From positions 1-57,601 of the forward strand of contig DASPJR010000121.1 in the NCBI GenBank assembly GCA_035628505.1: a stretch of DNA of 57,601 bases, written 5' to 3'. The translations under genes and the position numbers were made by a program. The notes under the pieces were generated by a model, which ran no database searches, was not told where the DNA came from, and saw only the letters and a program-made list of their open reading frames with translations. The stretch's first letter is position 1; every line of letters starts with the position of its first letter. Source of the stretch: DASPJR01 sp035628505 (GTDB lineage Bacteria; Planctomycetota; SZUA-567; H5-PLA8). Shown piece after piece: positions 49,667-57,601 of the stretch.

Positions 49667-50298
49667 GTGCCTTCATCCTTTGCGCCCGCAGCCGCTTCGC
49701 GTGTGTCGCGTACGGCGGCCGGGCGGCTTGAAACTGTTTTTGCGCCGGAGGCTTTTGCCATTTCAGCACGCAGCAGAGCCATGCCGCGGTTGAGCAAGCC
49801 TCGCAGCGAACCATGCGAGATTCCAAGCTGCCGCGCGATTGTTTCGTGGTCCGCCCCTGTCAGGTAACGCAGCGTGAGCGGCTCGCGGTATTCTTCGGGT
49901 AAAGAGCGCAGCAGCGACAAAGCCTGCTCGCGCTGTTCTTTCTGTTCGGCGGCAGCGCCCGGTTCATTGCGCGGATCGGGCACACTTCCGAGCGCCTCTG
50001 TGCCTGTCAGCGCCCCGGAACGTTTTCTGCGGCCGCTGCGCCTGAAATCATCAACCACGACACTGTGCGCGATGGTGTAAAGCCAGGATCTGAAACCTGC
50101 CGGATCACTGAGCTGCTCCAGCGAGCGCCAGGCCTGCAAAAATGCCTCCTGGACCAGATCCTCCGTACGGTGCGCATCGCCGGTCTCGAGATAAATTCGG
50201 GCATAAATAAGCCGGCTCGTTCGGCGTACGAGTTCCTCAAACGCGCCGCGCTCACCGCGTTGGCTGCGCTGAACCAGGATGTCGTCTGAATCGCTCAC
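49663..50298 (-). CDS. ECF RNA polymerase sigma factor
   Basis: 211 aa. Region 2: FEELVRRTSRLIYARIYLETGD, AHRTEDLVQEAFLQAWRSL, FRSWLYTIAHSVVVDDFRR. Region 4: LPEEYREPLTLRYLTGADHETIARQLGISHGSLRGLLNRGMALLRAEM. A 30-residue Ala/Arg-rich tail follows. Its stop codon overlaps the start of the giant DUF4349 anti-sigma gene (ATGA, 49663-49666), so the pair is strongly coupled. It is divergent from the PQQ gene at 50488; the ~190-base gap between them is the likely site of an auto-regulated promoter, but no motif could be fixed. Confidence 0.94.
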   Translation of the reverse strand: MSDSDDILVQRSQRGERGAFEELVRRTSRLIYARIYLETGDAHRTEDLVQEAFLQAWRSLEQLSDPAGFRSWLYTIAHSVVVDDFRRSGRRKRSGALTGTEALGSVPDPRNEPGAAAEQKEQREQALSLLRSLPEEYREPLTLRYLTGADHETIARQLGISHGSLRGLLNRGMALLRAEMAKASGAKTVSSRPAAVRDTREAAAGAKDEGT

Positions 50299-50487
50299 CG
50301 TCTTATGTTCCGCCCCCGACTTCCACTAGTAAAACGATGTTTAGATGCCGGCTGCACGAAAAAAGTGTGAAAAAATTCGGAGGCGCTCAAACAGGGCGCA
50401 GCTTCAATTGTATTTGTTCGCAAGGCTGTTATGCCTGCTTCAACAGTTTACCGCGTTGGAATTTTTGCAGCAGGAGGCCGCAACCTG

Positions 50488-52287
50488 GTGAGACATCTGC
50501 AGCTTTGCATCATTCTTTGCAGCGGGCTCTTCTGTCTGTTACTCACTGCAGGGGAGGCGGCACCGAAACTCCAGATTTCAGTCACTGCCTTAGGCGTCAC
50601 GGGCGGCACGCTGGAAGCTGACGCGCTGATCGCGCAGATGAATGAAGGCGGCTGGTGCACAGCGGCTCTCTCGCCCAGGCCCACGCGCTGGAACAAGCGG
50701 CCGGAGCCGGTTCCACCCGGCGAGTGGGTCTCGGTGGTGCTCGCGGGCTTTGGCAATCAGGCTCACGCGCTGGCTTTCCAATTTGACGCACGCGGCGGCG
50801 CGCGGCTGCTGTCGCACGTGCCTTACGGACAAACGTGGCTTCCCAGCAACGTTACCAAATGGATTCCGCCTGTTTCGCAGATTGCTGAAAGCATTCGCCT
50901 GGGCTTGAAAAAGCCCGCGGCCGAGCTTCCGCGCGCGACGCTCACGCTTGGCGAGTGGGCGGGCCGCGAAGAGAAAGACCCGGCCGCCCCGTCAGCCGCG
51001 ACGGTGAGCAACCGCGAGGGCTTTCCTCCTCTGGAAGCGCTCTTCTGCGCCGCCGCATGCGAAAGCGGCTGGATGCCATCGGCTGAGCAGACCGACAACA
51101 GTTTAAAGCTCGACGCACGCTTCGAGTTTAAATCGGCGGCTCTAAAGGTCACGCAAGCTGGCGGCGTTAGCGGTACGCAGCAGAAACTTGATGCTGCCGA
51201 GACGCATTATTTCGGTGTGCTCAAGCGTCTCCTCTTTCTGCTGAAGAAAGACTGTGGCGTGTCCGATTTCGGGCTGCTTAACGAAACGCGCGCGCGTCTG
51301 CTCAGCGCGTCTTCCGAGCGCATTGTTGCCGCGACCGATGCGGGGGCGCTTGCGTGCGACCCGCGCACGGGCAAACGCCTGTGGACAAGCCCGCCCGCGA
51401 AGCATCCGGATGCCTTCACTGCGCACCCCGCTGCCAGCGGAGCGCCGCGTATCTACCGCTTTACGCGCGATATTGCAGTCGTCGACCCCGCGACAGGCGC
51501 GCAGAAGACGCTCTCCCCCGATGCGCCGCACGCCCAGTACGCGTTCGCAGCGCATGAGGACGGCGCCGCGGTCGTCGCGCAAGGCAGCCTCTTGAGTGCG
51601 CACCGCAACGCCGCAATGCTGTGGCGCAAGGACGGTTCCGATTCGTTCAGTGCCGGGCCGCTCCTTGCAGATGGTTTGATTTTCGCCGGGACGGCTCAAG
51701 GCGAACTGATTTGTTTTGGCCTCAACGATGGCGCTGAAAAGTGGCGCAAGTCGATTGAAGCGGAGCTCCGCGGGCCACTGTCCGCGTGCGGAAAACTGTT
51801 CACCGCATACAGCAAGTCAGACGATTCGCTGCACGCCATCAGCATGGCTGACGGTGCCGTACGTTGGAAACTGCCGCTCGGCGACGCGCCGCTCGAAGTT
51901 TCATCCTTCGGCGCGAACCAGTTCCTTGCGGCAGCGAAAAACAATCGCATTGTTCTGGCTGAAATCGAGACTGGAAAAATCGCGGCCGAAGTGCGCTGGC
52001 CGACATGGCTCGTGGATGTGCTCGCCGTGAGCGCCGGCGGACGCACGCTGGTGGTCTGCACGGATATTCGCGGCCGCGTGAGCATTCTCGACGAAAAGTT
52101 AAAAACTCTGCGCGAGATCTCATTGCCGGCCAGACCTAATGGTGAACTGATGTTTGTGCAGCAATTCCCGGCGAAGTGGGGCGCGGCCGGCGCGGAACCG
52201 GATCTGCTCGACGGCGAAGTGAAGAAGACGCCGGCGGTCCTGGTGACAGACAATGAAGGATTCTGCTACATCATTCACATTCCTTGA
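50488..52287 (+). CDS. Secreted PQQ-like beta-propeller protein with unique N-terminal domain
   Basis: 599 aa from GTG 50488, which has AGGAGG ten bases upstream and gives a clean signal peptide (RHLQLCIILCSGLFCLLLTAGEA). An in-frame ATG at 50431 (618 aa) is the alternative. Residues about 25-270 are unrecognised. The C-terminal half is a propeller (DPRTGKRLWTSPP, FGLNDGAEKWRKSI, SMADGAVRWKLPL, EIETGKIAAEV blades). The C-terminus ends GFCYIIHIP. The following glycosidase-like gene starts 32 bases downstream, so they may form one operon with the small membrane protein and glycosyltransferase. Probably exported; function unknown. Confidence 0.78.
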   Translation: MRHLQLCIILCSGLFCLLLTAGEAAPKLQISVTALGVTGGTLEADALIAQMNEGGWCTAALSPRPTRWNKRPEPVPPGEWVSVVLAGFGNQAHALAFQFDARGGARLLSHVPYGQTWLPSNVTKWIPPVSQIAESIRLGLKKPAAELPRATLTLGEWAGREEKDPAAPSAATVSNREGFPPLEALFCAAACESGWMPSAEQTDNSLKLDARFEFKSAALKVTQAGGVSGTQQKLDAAETHYFGVLKRLLFLLKKDCGVSDFGLLNETRARLLSASSERIVAATDAGALACDPRTGKRLWTSPPAKHPDAFTAHPAASGAPRIYRFTRDIAVVDPATGAQKTLSPDAPHAQYAFAAHEDGAAVVAQGSLLSAHRNAAMLWRKDGSDSFSAGPLLADGLIFAGTAQGELICFGLNDGAEKWRKSIEAELRGPLSACGKLFTAYSKSDDSLHAISMADGAVRWKLPLGDAPLEVSSFGANQFLAAAKNNRIVLAEIETGKIAAEVRWPTWLVDVLAVSAGGRTLVVCTDIRGRVSILDEKLKTLREISLPARPNGELMFVQQFPAKWGAAGAEPDLLDGEVKKTPAVLVTDNEGFCYIIHIP

Positions 52288-52319
52288 GCCGACTCGCGCA
52301 GCACAGCTGGAGTAACGAC

Positions 52320-55300
52320 ATGAACTTGGAAATACCAATTCGGGCACAAGCACTTCTGCTGATTGTCGCGCTTGTGTCCAGTGTATGCAGTCTGCGCGCT
52401 GGCGAGATCCTGGACCTGGATGAGAAGCCCGGCGGCGACGACATCGCAAAGCTTCTCGGTGAGGAACTCACGACAGATCTGTCGCTGCTGAATGTTTCAC
52501 ACGTATCGATGCTGAATACGTGGGAAGGGGTCAAGCAGCACGGCACAAAGAGTCCCGGTCCCTTTACCTGGCAGGCTGAAGGCGCGTTTGTGATGCCGAG
52601 CGGCGAAGGCGCGATCAGCGCGCTCATTGACGTGCCGGAAAGCGCCACGTATCGAGTGTATCTGCGCCACCAGCTTGCAACCAATACGGCAATTGCAGTC
52701 ACCTTGTCGTTGACGCCGCAGATATCAAACACTGACGCTGCGGGCAAAACGACATTCGTCGATGCCGAACCGGTGGTGTCTCACGTGTACGGCCAGACGC
52801 GGCTCGGAGGCGGCCTCAGGGGAAAGGAAATAGAAAAGCAACGGCCGGTGCGGTTCGAGGGTGATGAACATCTGGTCGCGACACCGACAGACGGCACAAC
52901 AGTCTGGGAATTCCGTGATCTGGAACTTAAGAAAGGCGTTTACCGCGCGGCGCTGTTGAAAGCCGATAAGCGTGTGCGCGCGAGCGCGCTGCTGCTCACG
53001 CGCAGCAAGGATTTCCGTCCAAGCCTTTCAAACAGTATTGGCAAGATTTACCTCCGCTTTCGCGCCAGCGATGCATCCGGCCAGCAGCGTGGAAAATTTT
53101 CGGTCGACTCCGGACTGGGCTACCACTGGGGCCCGCGTCCAACGAAAACAAACAGCGAAGGTGTGTGGTCCTGGCCGATCGGAAACACGGCAGCAACGCC
53201 GATGGGGCAGTGGTCTCCATTCATCGAGGCGACAGAGGCCATCGTGCCCGGTCCAGGACCGTGGTCGACGTTGAACCTGGGAATCAGCGGCATCGCGAGC
53301 GGAACTCTCGAAGTTCAGTTCGCCTGGTTCGCGCATGAGAAAGCCGTTGCGTTAACTCAGAAGACAGGGGTTGGAGGCGGACGGGCGCTGCTGCGCGTGC
53401 CGCATGGAAACTGGCTGAACGCAGCTGAACCGGGCGTTCCGGTATGGGGCATGTGGAGCGGCAAGTCGCTGAAGCAGGTGCTGACCCAGGAGGCAATCGT
53501 TGAGCGCTATTTTGTGTGGGCGCAGAAAGCGGCCGAGCGACTGGGAGTGAAGGAAGGGCATCCGCTTCCGAAAAACGTACGGCTGTACTGCGGATGCGGG
53601 GTGCTGCCATCCAACCAGGAGCGCGCCGCCGAGATGCTGGCGAAGCTCGGGGTAAACTGGATCGATGGTGCGCCGCAGTCCATTAAAACGAAGTACGGCC
53701 TCCACGATGAAACTTCTGCTTTCAACACCAGCGATGCAGCAGGCTTGGCCGCGGGAAAAAGCGAGGCTGAGCGTAAGAAGTTAACGAAGATCAAAATCGG
53801 AGATGAAATCGGAACGCTCACGGATGCCGCGGTAATCAATGCCGATCCCGCGCGGCGCGAAAGGTTTCATGCGTTCCTCTCCGAAGCTGCCGGACAGAGC
53901 GGGATGAGCGTCAATGATTTTCTGGGAGTGGACGATCTCAGCGCTGTCGACTGCATCAGCCACTTGTCCGATAACCCCGGCCGTTACGAGCGCCGGCTCT
54001 ATCATCTCTCGCATCGTTTCGGACATCTGGCAACGTGCGACGATTACCGCCGCACGACGCAAGCTTTCGAAAAGTACTTCCCGAACGTGCGCGTCTACAA
54101 CAATTATTCGCCGCATCCCGTGTTTCTGACAGGCACCACGATGAACCACGGTGACTGGTTCATCCTGCCGCGCAACAAAGCACAGACGCTTGGCTGGGCC
54201 GAAGACTGGGCAACCGGCGGCAGCTGGGGGCTGGGTACGCACTACCAGTGCACCAGCTTTTATGCCGCCCTGGTTGAATGCGGCGTGCGCAAGCATGGCT
54301 ATCCGTTCGGCTTCTACGTGGGAACGAATTGCGGCGGAAGCGCGGAAAAGATTTTCGGCTGCCTGGCGCAGGGCGCATCATGGCTGCATCTGTACGATTG
54401 GGGTCCAATCGACCGCTGGGCTGAAGGCAGCAATGCCTGGAGTGAGCACGAAGGCGAATACTACTCGGTGATGTGCGCCTCCCACGCGATCGGCCCGGCC
54501 GATGAAATTATCGGTCGCGGAAAACGCGAAGCTCGCCGCACCGCAATTCTTTACAACCGCAGCCATGAAATCATGCAGGAAGGAGCGGGGCGGCTCAATC
54601 ACGACTGGATGTGGACCTTCATTGCTCTGAAGGGTGCGCAGATTCCCGTCGATGTCATCATCGAAGAAGACCTGAATGCCGACGACCTCAAGCGTTACGA
54701 CTGCCTCTTTGTCGGCGGATACAACCTGGCAAAGCAGCACGTTGCCGTCGTGAAGAAATGGGTGGAGGCGGGCGGGGTGCTGATCGCCAGTGGCGGCTCG
54801 GCGCAATACGATGCGTACGGCGATGCTTCGTCAGAGGCCGCGGAGCTGTTCGGCGCAAGGCAGAAAGCGGTGTCAGGCAAGAACAAAACGCCGCTTGGGG
54901 CGGTGAAGTTTGCCGCATCAGACGATTTTCCGGCTGCCGAATTTATTCCTGGAGGGCCCGCGTTCTTTCTGCAACCGGCAGCAGCAAAGAGCGTAGCCAC
55001 GTATGCCGGCGGGGAGTGCGCTGCGGCCGTCAACGTTCTCGGCAAAGGGAAGGCAATTCTGCTTGGCTTCCAGCCGGGAGTGTCCTATCGCGATAATGGC
55101 CGCGCGGCTGGAAAGGCGCGAGCGTGGCTTGCGGCGCCGGTGCTCAAGCGCCTTGGCCGGCAGCGCGTGGAGTTTGATCACTACGCATCCGAAGCGACGC
55201 TGTTCGAGCATGAGAGCGGCCTGGCGGTGATGCTCGCCAGTTTCGGCGGACCCTCACCCGAAGGCGGCAGTCAGCTCTCAGTACAGACGGACCGTCAGGT

Positions 55301-55412
55301 GAAAGAGGTGTTCAGCGCGCTACGCGGCCCTCTTGAGTGGAAACGTGCTGGAGAGCGCATCGAAATAAAGACAAAGCGGCTTGAGCCGGTCGATGTGATT
55401 GTCCTGAAGTAG
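52320..55412 (+). CDS. Large secreted glycoside-hydrolase-like protein with GATase-like C-terminal domain
   Basis: 1030 aa from ATG 52320, which has GGAG at a good distance and gives a signal peptide (MNLEIPIRAQALLLIVALVSSVCSLRA). A TTG at 52284 would overlap the previous gene. Residues about 60-220 resemble a carbohydrate-binding beta-sandwich (SATYRVYLRHQL). The middle region (about 350-720) looks like a TIM-barrel hydrolase, with acidic residues in SVNDFLGVDDLSAVDC and NHGDWFILPRN as candidate active-site surroundings. From about 730 a beta-galactosidase-trimerisation-type GATase-like domain is visible (RTAILYNRSHEI, DCLFVGGYNLAK, WVEAGGVLIASGGSAQ). Such proteins are typical of Planctomycetes, Verrucomicrobia and Armatimonadetes. 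Substrate unknown. Confidence 0.75.
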   Translation: MNLEIPIRAQALLLIVALVSSVCSLRAGEILDLDEKPGGDDIAKLLGEELTTDLSLLNVSHVSMLNTWEGVKQHGTKSPGPFTWQAEGAFVMPSGEGAISALIDVPESATYRVYLRHQLATNTAIAVTLSLTPQISNTDAAGKTTFVDAEPVVSHVYGQTRLGGGLRGKEIEKQRPVRFEGDEHLVATPTDGTTVWEFRDLELKKGVYRAALLKADKRVRASALLLTRSKDFRPSLSNSIGKIYLRFRASDASGQQRGKFSVDSGLGYHWGPRPTKTNSEGVWSWPIGNTAATPMGQWSPFIEATEAIVPGPGPWSTLNLGISGIASGTLEVQFAWFAHEKAVALTQKTGVGGGRALLRVPHGNWLNAAEPGVPVWGMWSGKSLKQVLTQEAIVERYFVWAQKAAERLGVKEGHPLPKNVRLYCGCGVLPSNQERAAEMLAKLGVNWIDGAPQSIKTKYGLHDETSAFNTSDAAGLAAGKSEAERKKLTKIKIGDEIGTLTDAAVINADPARRERFHAFLSEAAGQSGMSVNDFLGVDDLSAVDCISHLSDNPGRYERRLYHLSHRFGHLATCDDYRRTTQAFEKYFPNVRVYNNYSPHPVFLTGTTMNHGDWFILPRNKAQTLGWAEDWATGGSWGLGTHYQCTSFYAALVECGVRKHGYPFGFYVGTNCGGSAEKIFGCLAQGASWLHLYDWGPIDRWAEGSNAWSEHEGEYYSVMCASHAIGPADEIIGRGKREARRTAILYNRSHEIMQEGAGRLNHDWMWTFIALKGAQIPVDVIIEEDLNADDLKRYDCLFVGGYNLAKQHVAVVKKWVEAGGVLIASGGSAQYDAYGDASSEAAELFGARQKAVSGKNKTPLGAVKFAASDDFPAAEFIPGGPAFFLQPAAAKSVATYAGGECAAAVNVLGKGKAILLGFQPGVSYRDNGRAAGKARAWLAAPVLKRLGRQRVEFDHYASEATLFEHESGLAVMLASFGGPSPEGGSQLSVQTDRQVKEVFSALRGPLEWKRAGERIEIKTKRLEPVDVIVLK

Positions 55413-55421
55413 GCTTCGCAT

Positions 55422-55763
55422 ATGCCCGCACTTTCTCGCAGATGGTTTCAGATTCATCTCAGCTCGGCGCTGATGATGACGCTGGTTGCGGGCGGCACGC
55501 TATGGATCAACATGCGCGAGTACACGGTTGAAACCGTGAATGGTGTTACGAGCTACAATGGCAAGAGCTATAGTAACACTCTAACTATTCATGCTTGCGG
55601 CTGGCCGGCCAGGCACCGCATGCGCTTCACGTATTCGCATCCGGACATTCCGGCGTGGTCGCGCTGGCAATTCAAAGAGCTGGCGCTCAATCTCGCAGCA
55701 CACGGGACGATGCTCTTTTGCGTAGCGGCGCTGCTGGAATGGCGCATTCGCCGCACTGTATAA
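55422..55763 (+). CDS. Small two-helix membrane protein of PVC type (113 aa)
   Basis: The start RRWFQIHLSSALMMTLVAGGTLWINMRE resembles a very common small-protein family in Planctomycetes and Verrucomicrobia whose members begin RRWxQ(I/F)HLSTxxxLxxxAGxxLWxN. A second helix is near the C-terminus (LALNLAAHGTMLFCVAALLEW), leaving a ~50-residue loop between them. No catalytic motif. It starts 9 bases after the glycosidase-like gene stop and is followed after 45 bases by a glycosyltransferase. Function unknown, but it is a useful taxonomic hint. Confidence 0.8.
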   Translation: MPALSRRWFQIHLSSALMMTLVAGGTLWINMREYTVETVNGVTSYNGKSYSNTLTIHACGWPARHRMRFTYSHPDIPAWSRWQFKELALNLAAHGTMLFCVAALLEWRIRRTV

Positions 55764-55808
55764 ACTCCGGCAGAAATTCGCTGCGTCCTTCTGTATCATG
55801 TTTACGCG

Positions 55809-57077
55809 ATGAAGATTCTGGTCATACCCATTGGAAGCTGGGGCGATGTGCATCCGCTGCTGGGCATTGCCTTGCAGCTGCGCAGCCGCGGCCACGATGT
55901 CGTTTTCGTCACAAACGGTTATTTCGAACCGATTGCGCGCAAGGCGGGACTTGAATTTGAGGCGCTCGGCACCGCTGACGTATACCGGCAGGCGCTGAAC
56001 GATCCAGATCTGTGGCATCCCACGCGCGGAACGAAGAAAGTTCTGGAATGGTCGATGATCGAGCTGCTGCGGCCGACGTATCAGATTATTGAAAAGTATC
56101 ATCGCCCTGGTGAGACGCTGGTGGTCTCCGCCGCGATCGGCCTTGGTGCGCGGCTGGCTTACGAGAAGTTGAAAATTCCATTCGTCACAACGCAGCTTCA
56201 GCCGATGGCCATTTACAGCAACGAAAGGCCGCCGCGCTTTCCGGCCATTCCAGAGTGGGCGCCGCCGTGGCTTTCGCGCTTCCTGATCCGCCTGGGCGAT
56301 GTGGTGGTTGTGAATCCGATTATTCTTCCGCCGCTTAATGCATTCCGAAGAGAACTCGGCCTTCCGCCTGTAAAAGGCAAGATCTTCTCAGAATTCATCA
56401 ACTCGCCGCAGCTTGTGCTGGGACTCTTTCCCGAATGGTTCGCCGAGCCGCCGTCAGACTGGCCGCCTCAGCTGCGCCTCACCGGTTTCCCGTTGTATGA
56501 CGAAAAGGGGATGACGCCGGTTGACCCCGAGCTGAAGGAGTTCCTCGACTTGGGCACCCCGCCGGTCGCTTTCACACCGGGCTCAGCCATGCTGCAGGGT
56601 CTGCCGTTTTTCACCGCTGCGGCAGAAGCCTGCCGCCTGCTCGACCGCCGAGGACTGCTGCTCACCCGTTTTAAGGAGAATATCCCCGCACAGCTTCCGC
56701 CGGGCGTGCGGCACTTCAGCTTTGCGCCGTTCAGCGAAGTGCTTCCGCGCTGCGCTGCGCTGGTGCATCACGGTGGGATCGGCACGATGGCGCAGGCGCT
56801 TGCGGCCGGCATTCCGCAACTGGTCATGCCGATGGCTCATGACCAGCCGGATAATGCCGCACGGCTGCGTCGCCTGGGCGTTGGGGTTTCAATTGCACGA
56901 AAGCACTTCACCGCTGAGCGTGTGGCTGCGAAGCTCCGGCAGTTGCTCGAGGATCCGCTGGTTCTGGAGCGGGCGCGGCAATTAGCCAAAAAATTTGAAG
57001 GCGTTCGTGCAATTGAGAGTGCGTGCGATCATATTGAAGCACTTGGAAAATCTACGGCGCAACCGCTTGCGGTATGA
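55809..57077 (+). CDS. Glycosyltransferase family 1 (UDP-glycosyltransferase-like)
   Basis: 422 aa, GT-B fold. The N-terminal acceptor domain begins MKILVIPIGSWGDVHPLLGIALQLRSRGHDVVFVTN, as in RhlB/MGT-type GT1 enzymes. The donor-binding C-terminal motif is ALVHHGGIGTMAQALAAGIPQLVMPMAHDQPDNA, with the conserved HGG and the DQ pair. No signal peptide or membrane segment. The enzyme moves an activated sugar onto a small lipophilic acceptor, such as a lipid or secondary metabolite. It follows the small membrane protein and may act on a lipid. The acceptor is not known. Confidence 0.9.
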   Translation: MKILVIPIGSWGDVHPLLGIALQLRSRGHDVVFVTNGYFEPIARKAGLEFEALGTADVYRQALNDPDLWHPTRGTKKVLEWSMIELLRPTYQIIEKYHRPGETLVVSAAIGLGARLAYEKLKIPFVTTQLQPMAIYSNERPPRFPAIPEWAPPWLSRFLIRLGDVVVVNPIILPPLNAFRRELGLPPVKGKIFSEFINSPQLVLGLFPEWFAEPPSDWPPQLRLTGFPLYDEKGMTPVDPELKEFLDLGTPPVAFTPGSAMLQGLPFFTAAAEACRLLDRRGLLLTRFKENIPAQLPPGVRHFSFAPFSEVLPRCAALVHHGGIGTMAQALAAGIPQLVMPMAHDQPDNAARLRRLGVGVSIARKHFTAERVAAKLRQLLEDPLVLERARQLAKKFEGVRAIESACDHIEALGKSTAQPLAV

Positions 57078-57082
57078 AAGAT

Positions 57083-57517
57083 TCAGGCAGACTTTAATGG
57101 CGGCGGGCAGTTCAGCTTCAGCCAGTATGCCCCGACGTGATGAATGGCTTCGATGAAATGCTTCAAATCAACGGGTTTCTGAATATAGCTATTGGCCCCG
57201 AGTGAATAACACTTCAGAAGGTCCGCTTCTTCGCGCGAAGTTGTCAGCACGATAATTGGAAGACAGCGCGTGCGCGTGTTTGCCCGTACGCGCTCAAGCA
57301 CCTCGAGACCATTAAGCTTCGGCAATTTCAGGTCGAGAAGAACTATGGCAGGCAGTGGGGCAGTGCCGAGCAGATAATTCAGCGCCTCGACGCCGTCCCG
57401 CGCAACCACGATCTCGTTGGGAATTTTATTTTCTTTGAACGCATGCAACGTAAGCAGCTCATCGTCTGCGTTGTCTTCAACCAGCAAAATGGGCTCAGGC
57501 GTTCCAGTGGGGAGCAC
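57083..57517 (-). CDS. Single-domain response regulator (Rcp1/CheY-like)
   Basis: 144 aa from GTG 57517, preceded by GGAAGG at good distance; the frame is open to the window edge, but an upstream TTG would run into the kinase gene. Acidic pocket E14-D15 (LLVEDNADDE), phospho-acceptor D62 (VLLDLKLPKLNG), switch T93/S94 (LTTSREEAD) and K114 (YIQKPVD) are all present. There is no output domain. The NADDELLTLHAFKEN start is typical of Rcp1-like regulators that partner phytochrome-like or hybrid kinases. It lies 17 bases downstream of the histidine kinase end at 57535 and is its probable partner. Confidence 0.93.
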   Translation of the reverse strand: MLPTGTPEPILLVEDNADDELLTLHAFKENKIPNEIVVARDGVEALNYLLGTAPLPAIVLLDLKLPKLNGLEVLERVRANTRTRCLPIIVLTTSREEADLLKCYSLGANSYIQKPVDLKHFIEAIHHVGAYWLKLNCPPPLKSA

Positions 57518-57534
57518 GGCTATCCTTCCCAGAG

Positions 57535-57601
57535 CTAAAGCGTGAACGAAAAGGTTGTGCCTTTTTCTACCTCTCCCTCTGCCCAAATGCAACCGCTGTG
57601 C
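57535..57601 (-). CDS. Histidine kinase, last 21 codons (runs off right edge)
   Basis: On the minus strand the frame from 57600 to the TAG (complement 57535-57537) reads HSGCIWAEGEVEKGTTFSFT then L. This is the end of a HATPase_c domain: the G2-box pattern H.G.IWAES..GKG(T/S)TF.F.L is clearly recognisable. It is too short for ordinary ORF calling. It lies directly upstream of the response regulator gene, so the two form a two-component pair. Sensor domains are outside the window. Confidence 0.85.
   Translation of the reverse strand, partial: HSGCIWAEGEVEKGTTFSFTL

Noticed and set aside
1..57601. tRNA or rRNA genes
   Set aside because: No cloverleaf with TTCGA-type T-loop and CCA-side stem, and no rRNA landmarks, were seen in any gap; gaps are short and mostly repeat-filled.

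Overview
This window looks like a chromosomal segment from a Gram-negative, GC-rich environmental bacterium. An LptD/OstA-type outer-membrane protein indicates an LPS-bearing outer membrane. Several features point to the PVC superphylum, most likely Planctomycetota, with Verrucomicrobiota, Acidobacteriota, Hydrogenedentota or Sumerlaeota as alternatives: PQQ beta-propeller proteins starting with a 'WPAWRGP' motif, an ABC-2 permease/CPBP fusion, three ECF sigma/anti-sigma modules, a large secreted glycosidase-like protein, and a small 'RRWFQIHLSSA' membrane protein. This placement is inference from protein style, not from a marker gene. There is no rRNA, tRNA, CRISPR, prophage or transposase gene in the window.

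Layout. 1-7953 (+): end of gcvPB, then hisC-hisB, a secreted PQQ propeller, ribF, and a two-gene operon of a secreted FMN-binding protein and a nucleotidase-like/thioredoxin-fold protein. 7968-12139 (-): NHL propeller and LptD-like protein. 12331-19441: alternating single genes (crcB with a clear terminator, a secreted hypothetical, an APH/P-loop kinase fusion, a CxxC membrane protein, an M15-type peptidase). 19586-25685 (-): cmk, NatA/NatB-CPBP transporter, anti-sigma and ECF sigma. 25770-32344: pyruvyl transferase (+), lipid kinase, then a (-) cluster of a LarA-like enzyme, a small conserved protein, a zinc alcohol dehydrogenase and a PP-loop ATPase. 32512-38157 (+): a 1455-aa reductase/AMP-ligase/ACP/acyltransferase fusion (ElbD-like architecture), a HAD-IB phosphatase and a LOG protein. 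38227-50298 (-): aldehyde dehydrogenase, flippase, secreted zincin, and two consecutive ECF modules whose anti-sigma partners are giant fusions (FecR+PQQ; zinc finger+DUF4349 with tandem modules). 50488-57077 (+): PQQ protein, glycosidase-like protein, small membrane protein, glycosyltransferase. The right edge (-) has a response regulator and the last codons of a histidine kinase.

The strongest non-gene signal is a set of unrelated short-period (7-, 8- or 9-bp) repeat families, mostly arranged as long imperfect palindromes. Nearly every copy begins within 0-9 bases of a stop codon, or overlaps it. One relative sits in frame inside the alcohol dehydrogenase gene and adds a Pro/Gly-rich loop. 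The protein signals most worth following are the ElbD-like lipid enzyme, the LarA homologue that keeps the nickel-pincer residues but not all catalytic residues, the FMN/thioredoxin operon and the DUF4349 anti-sigma giant.
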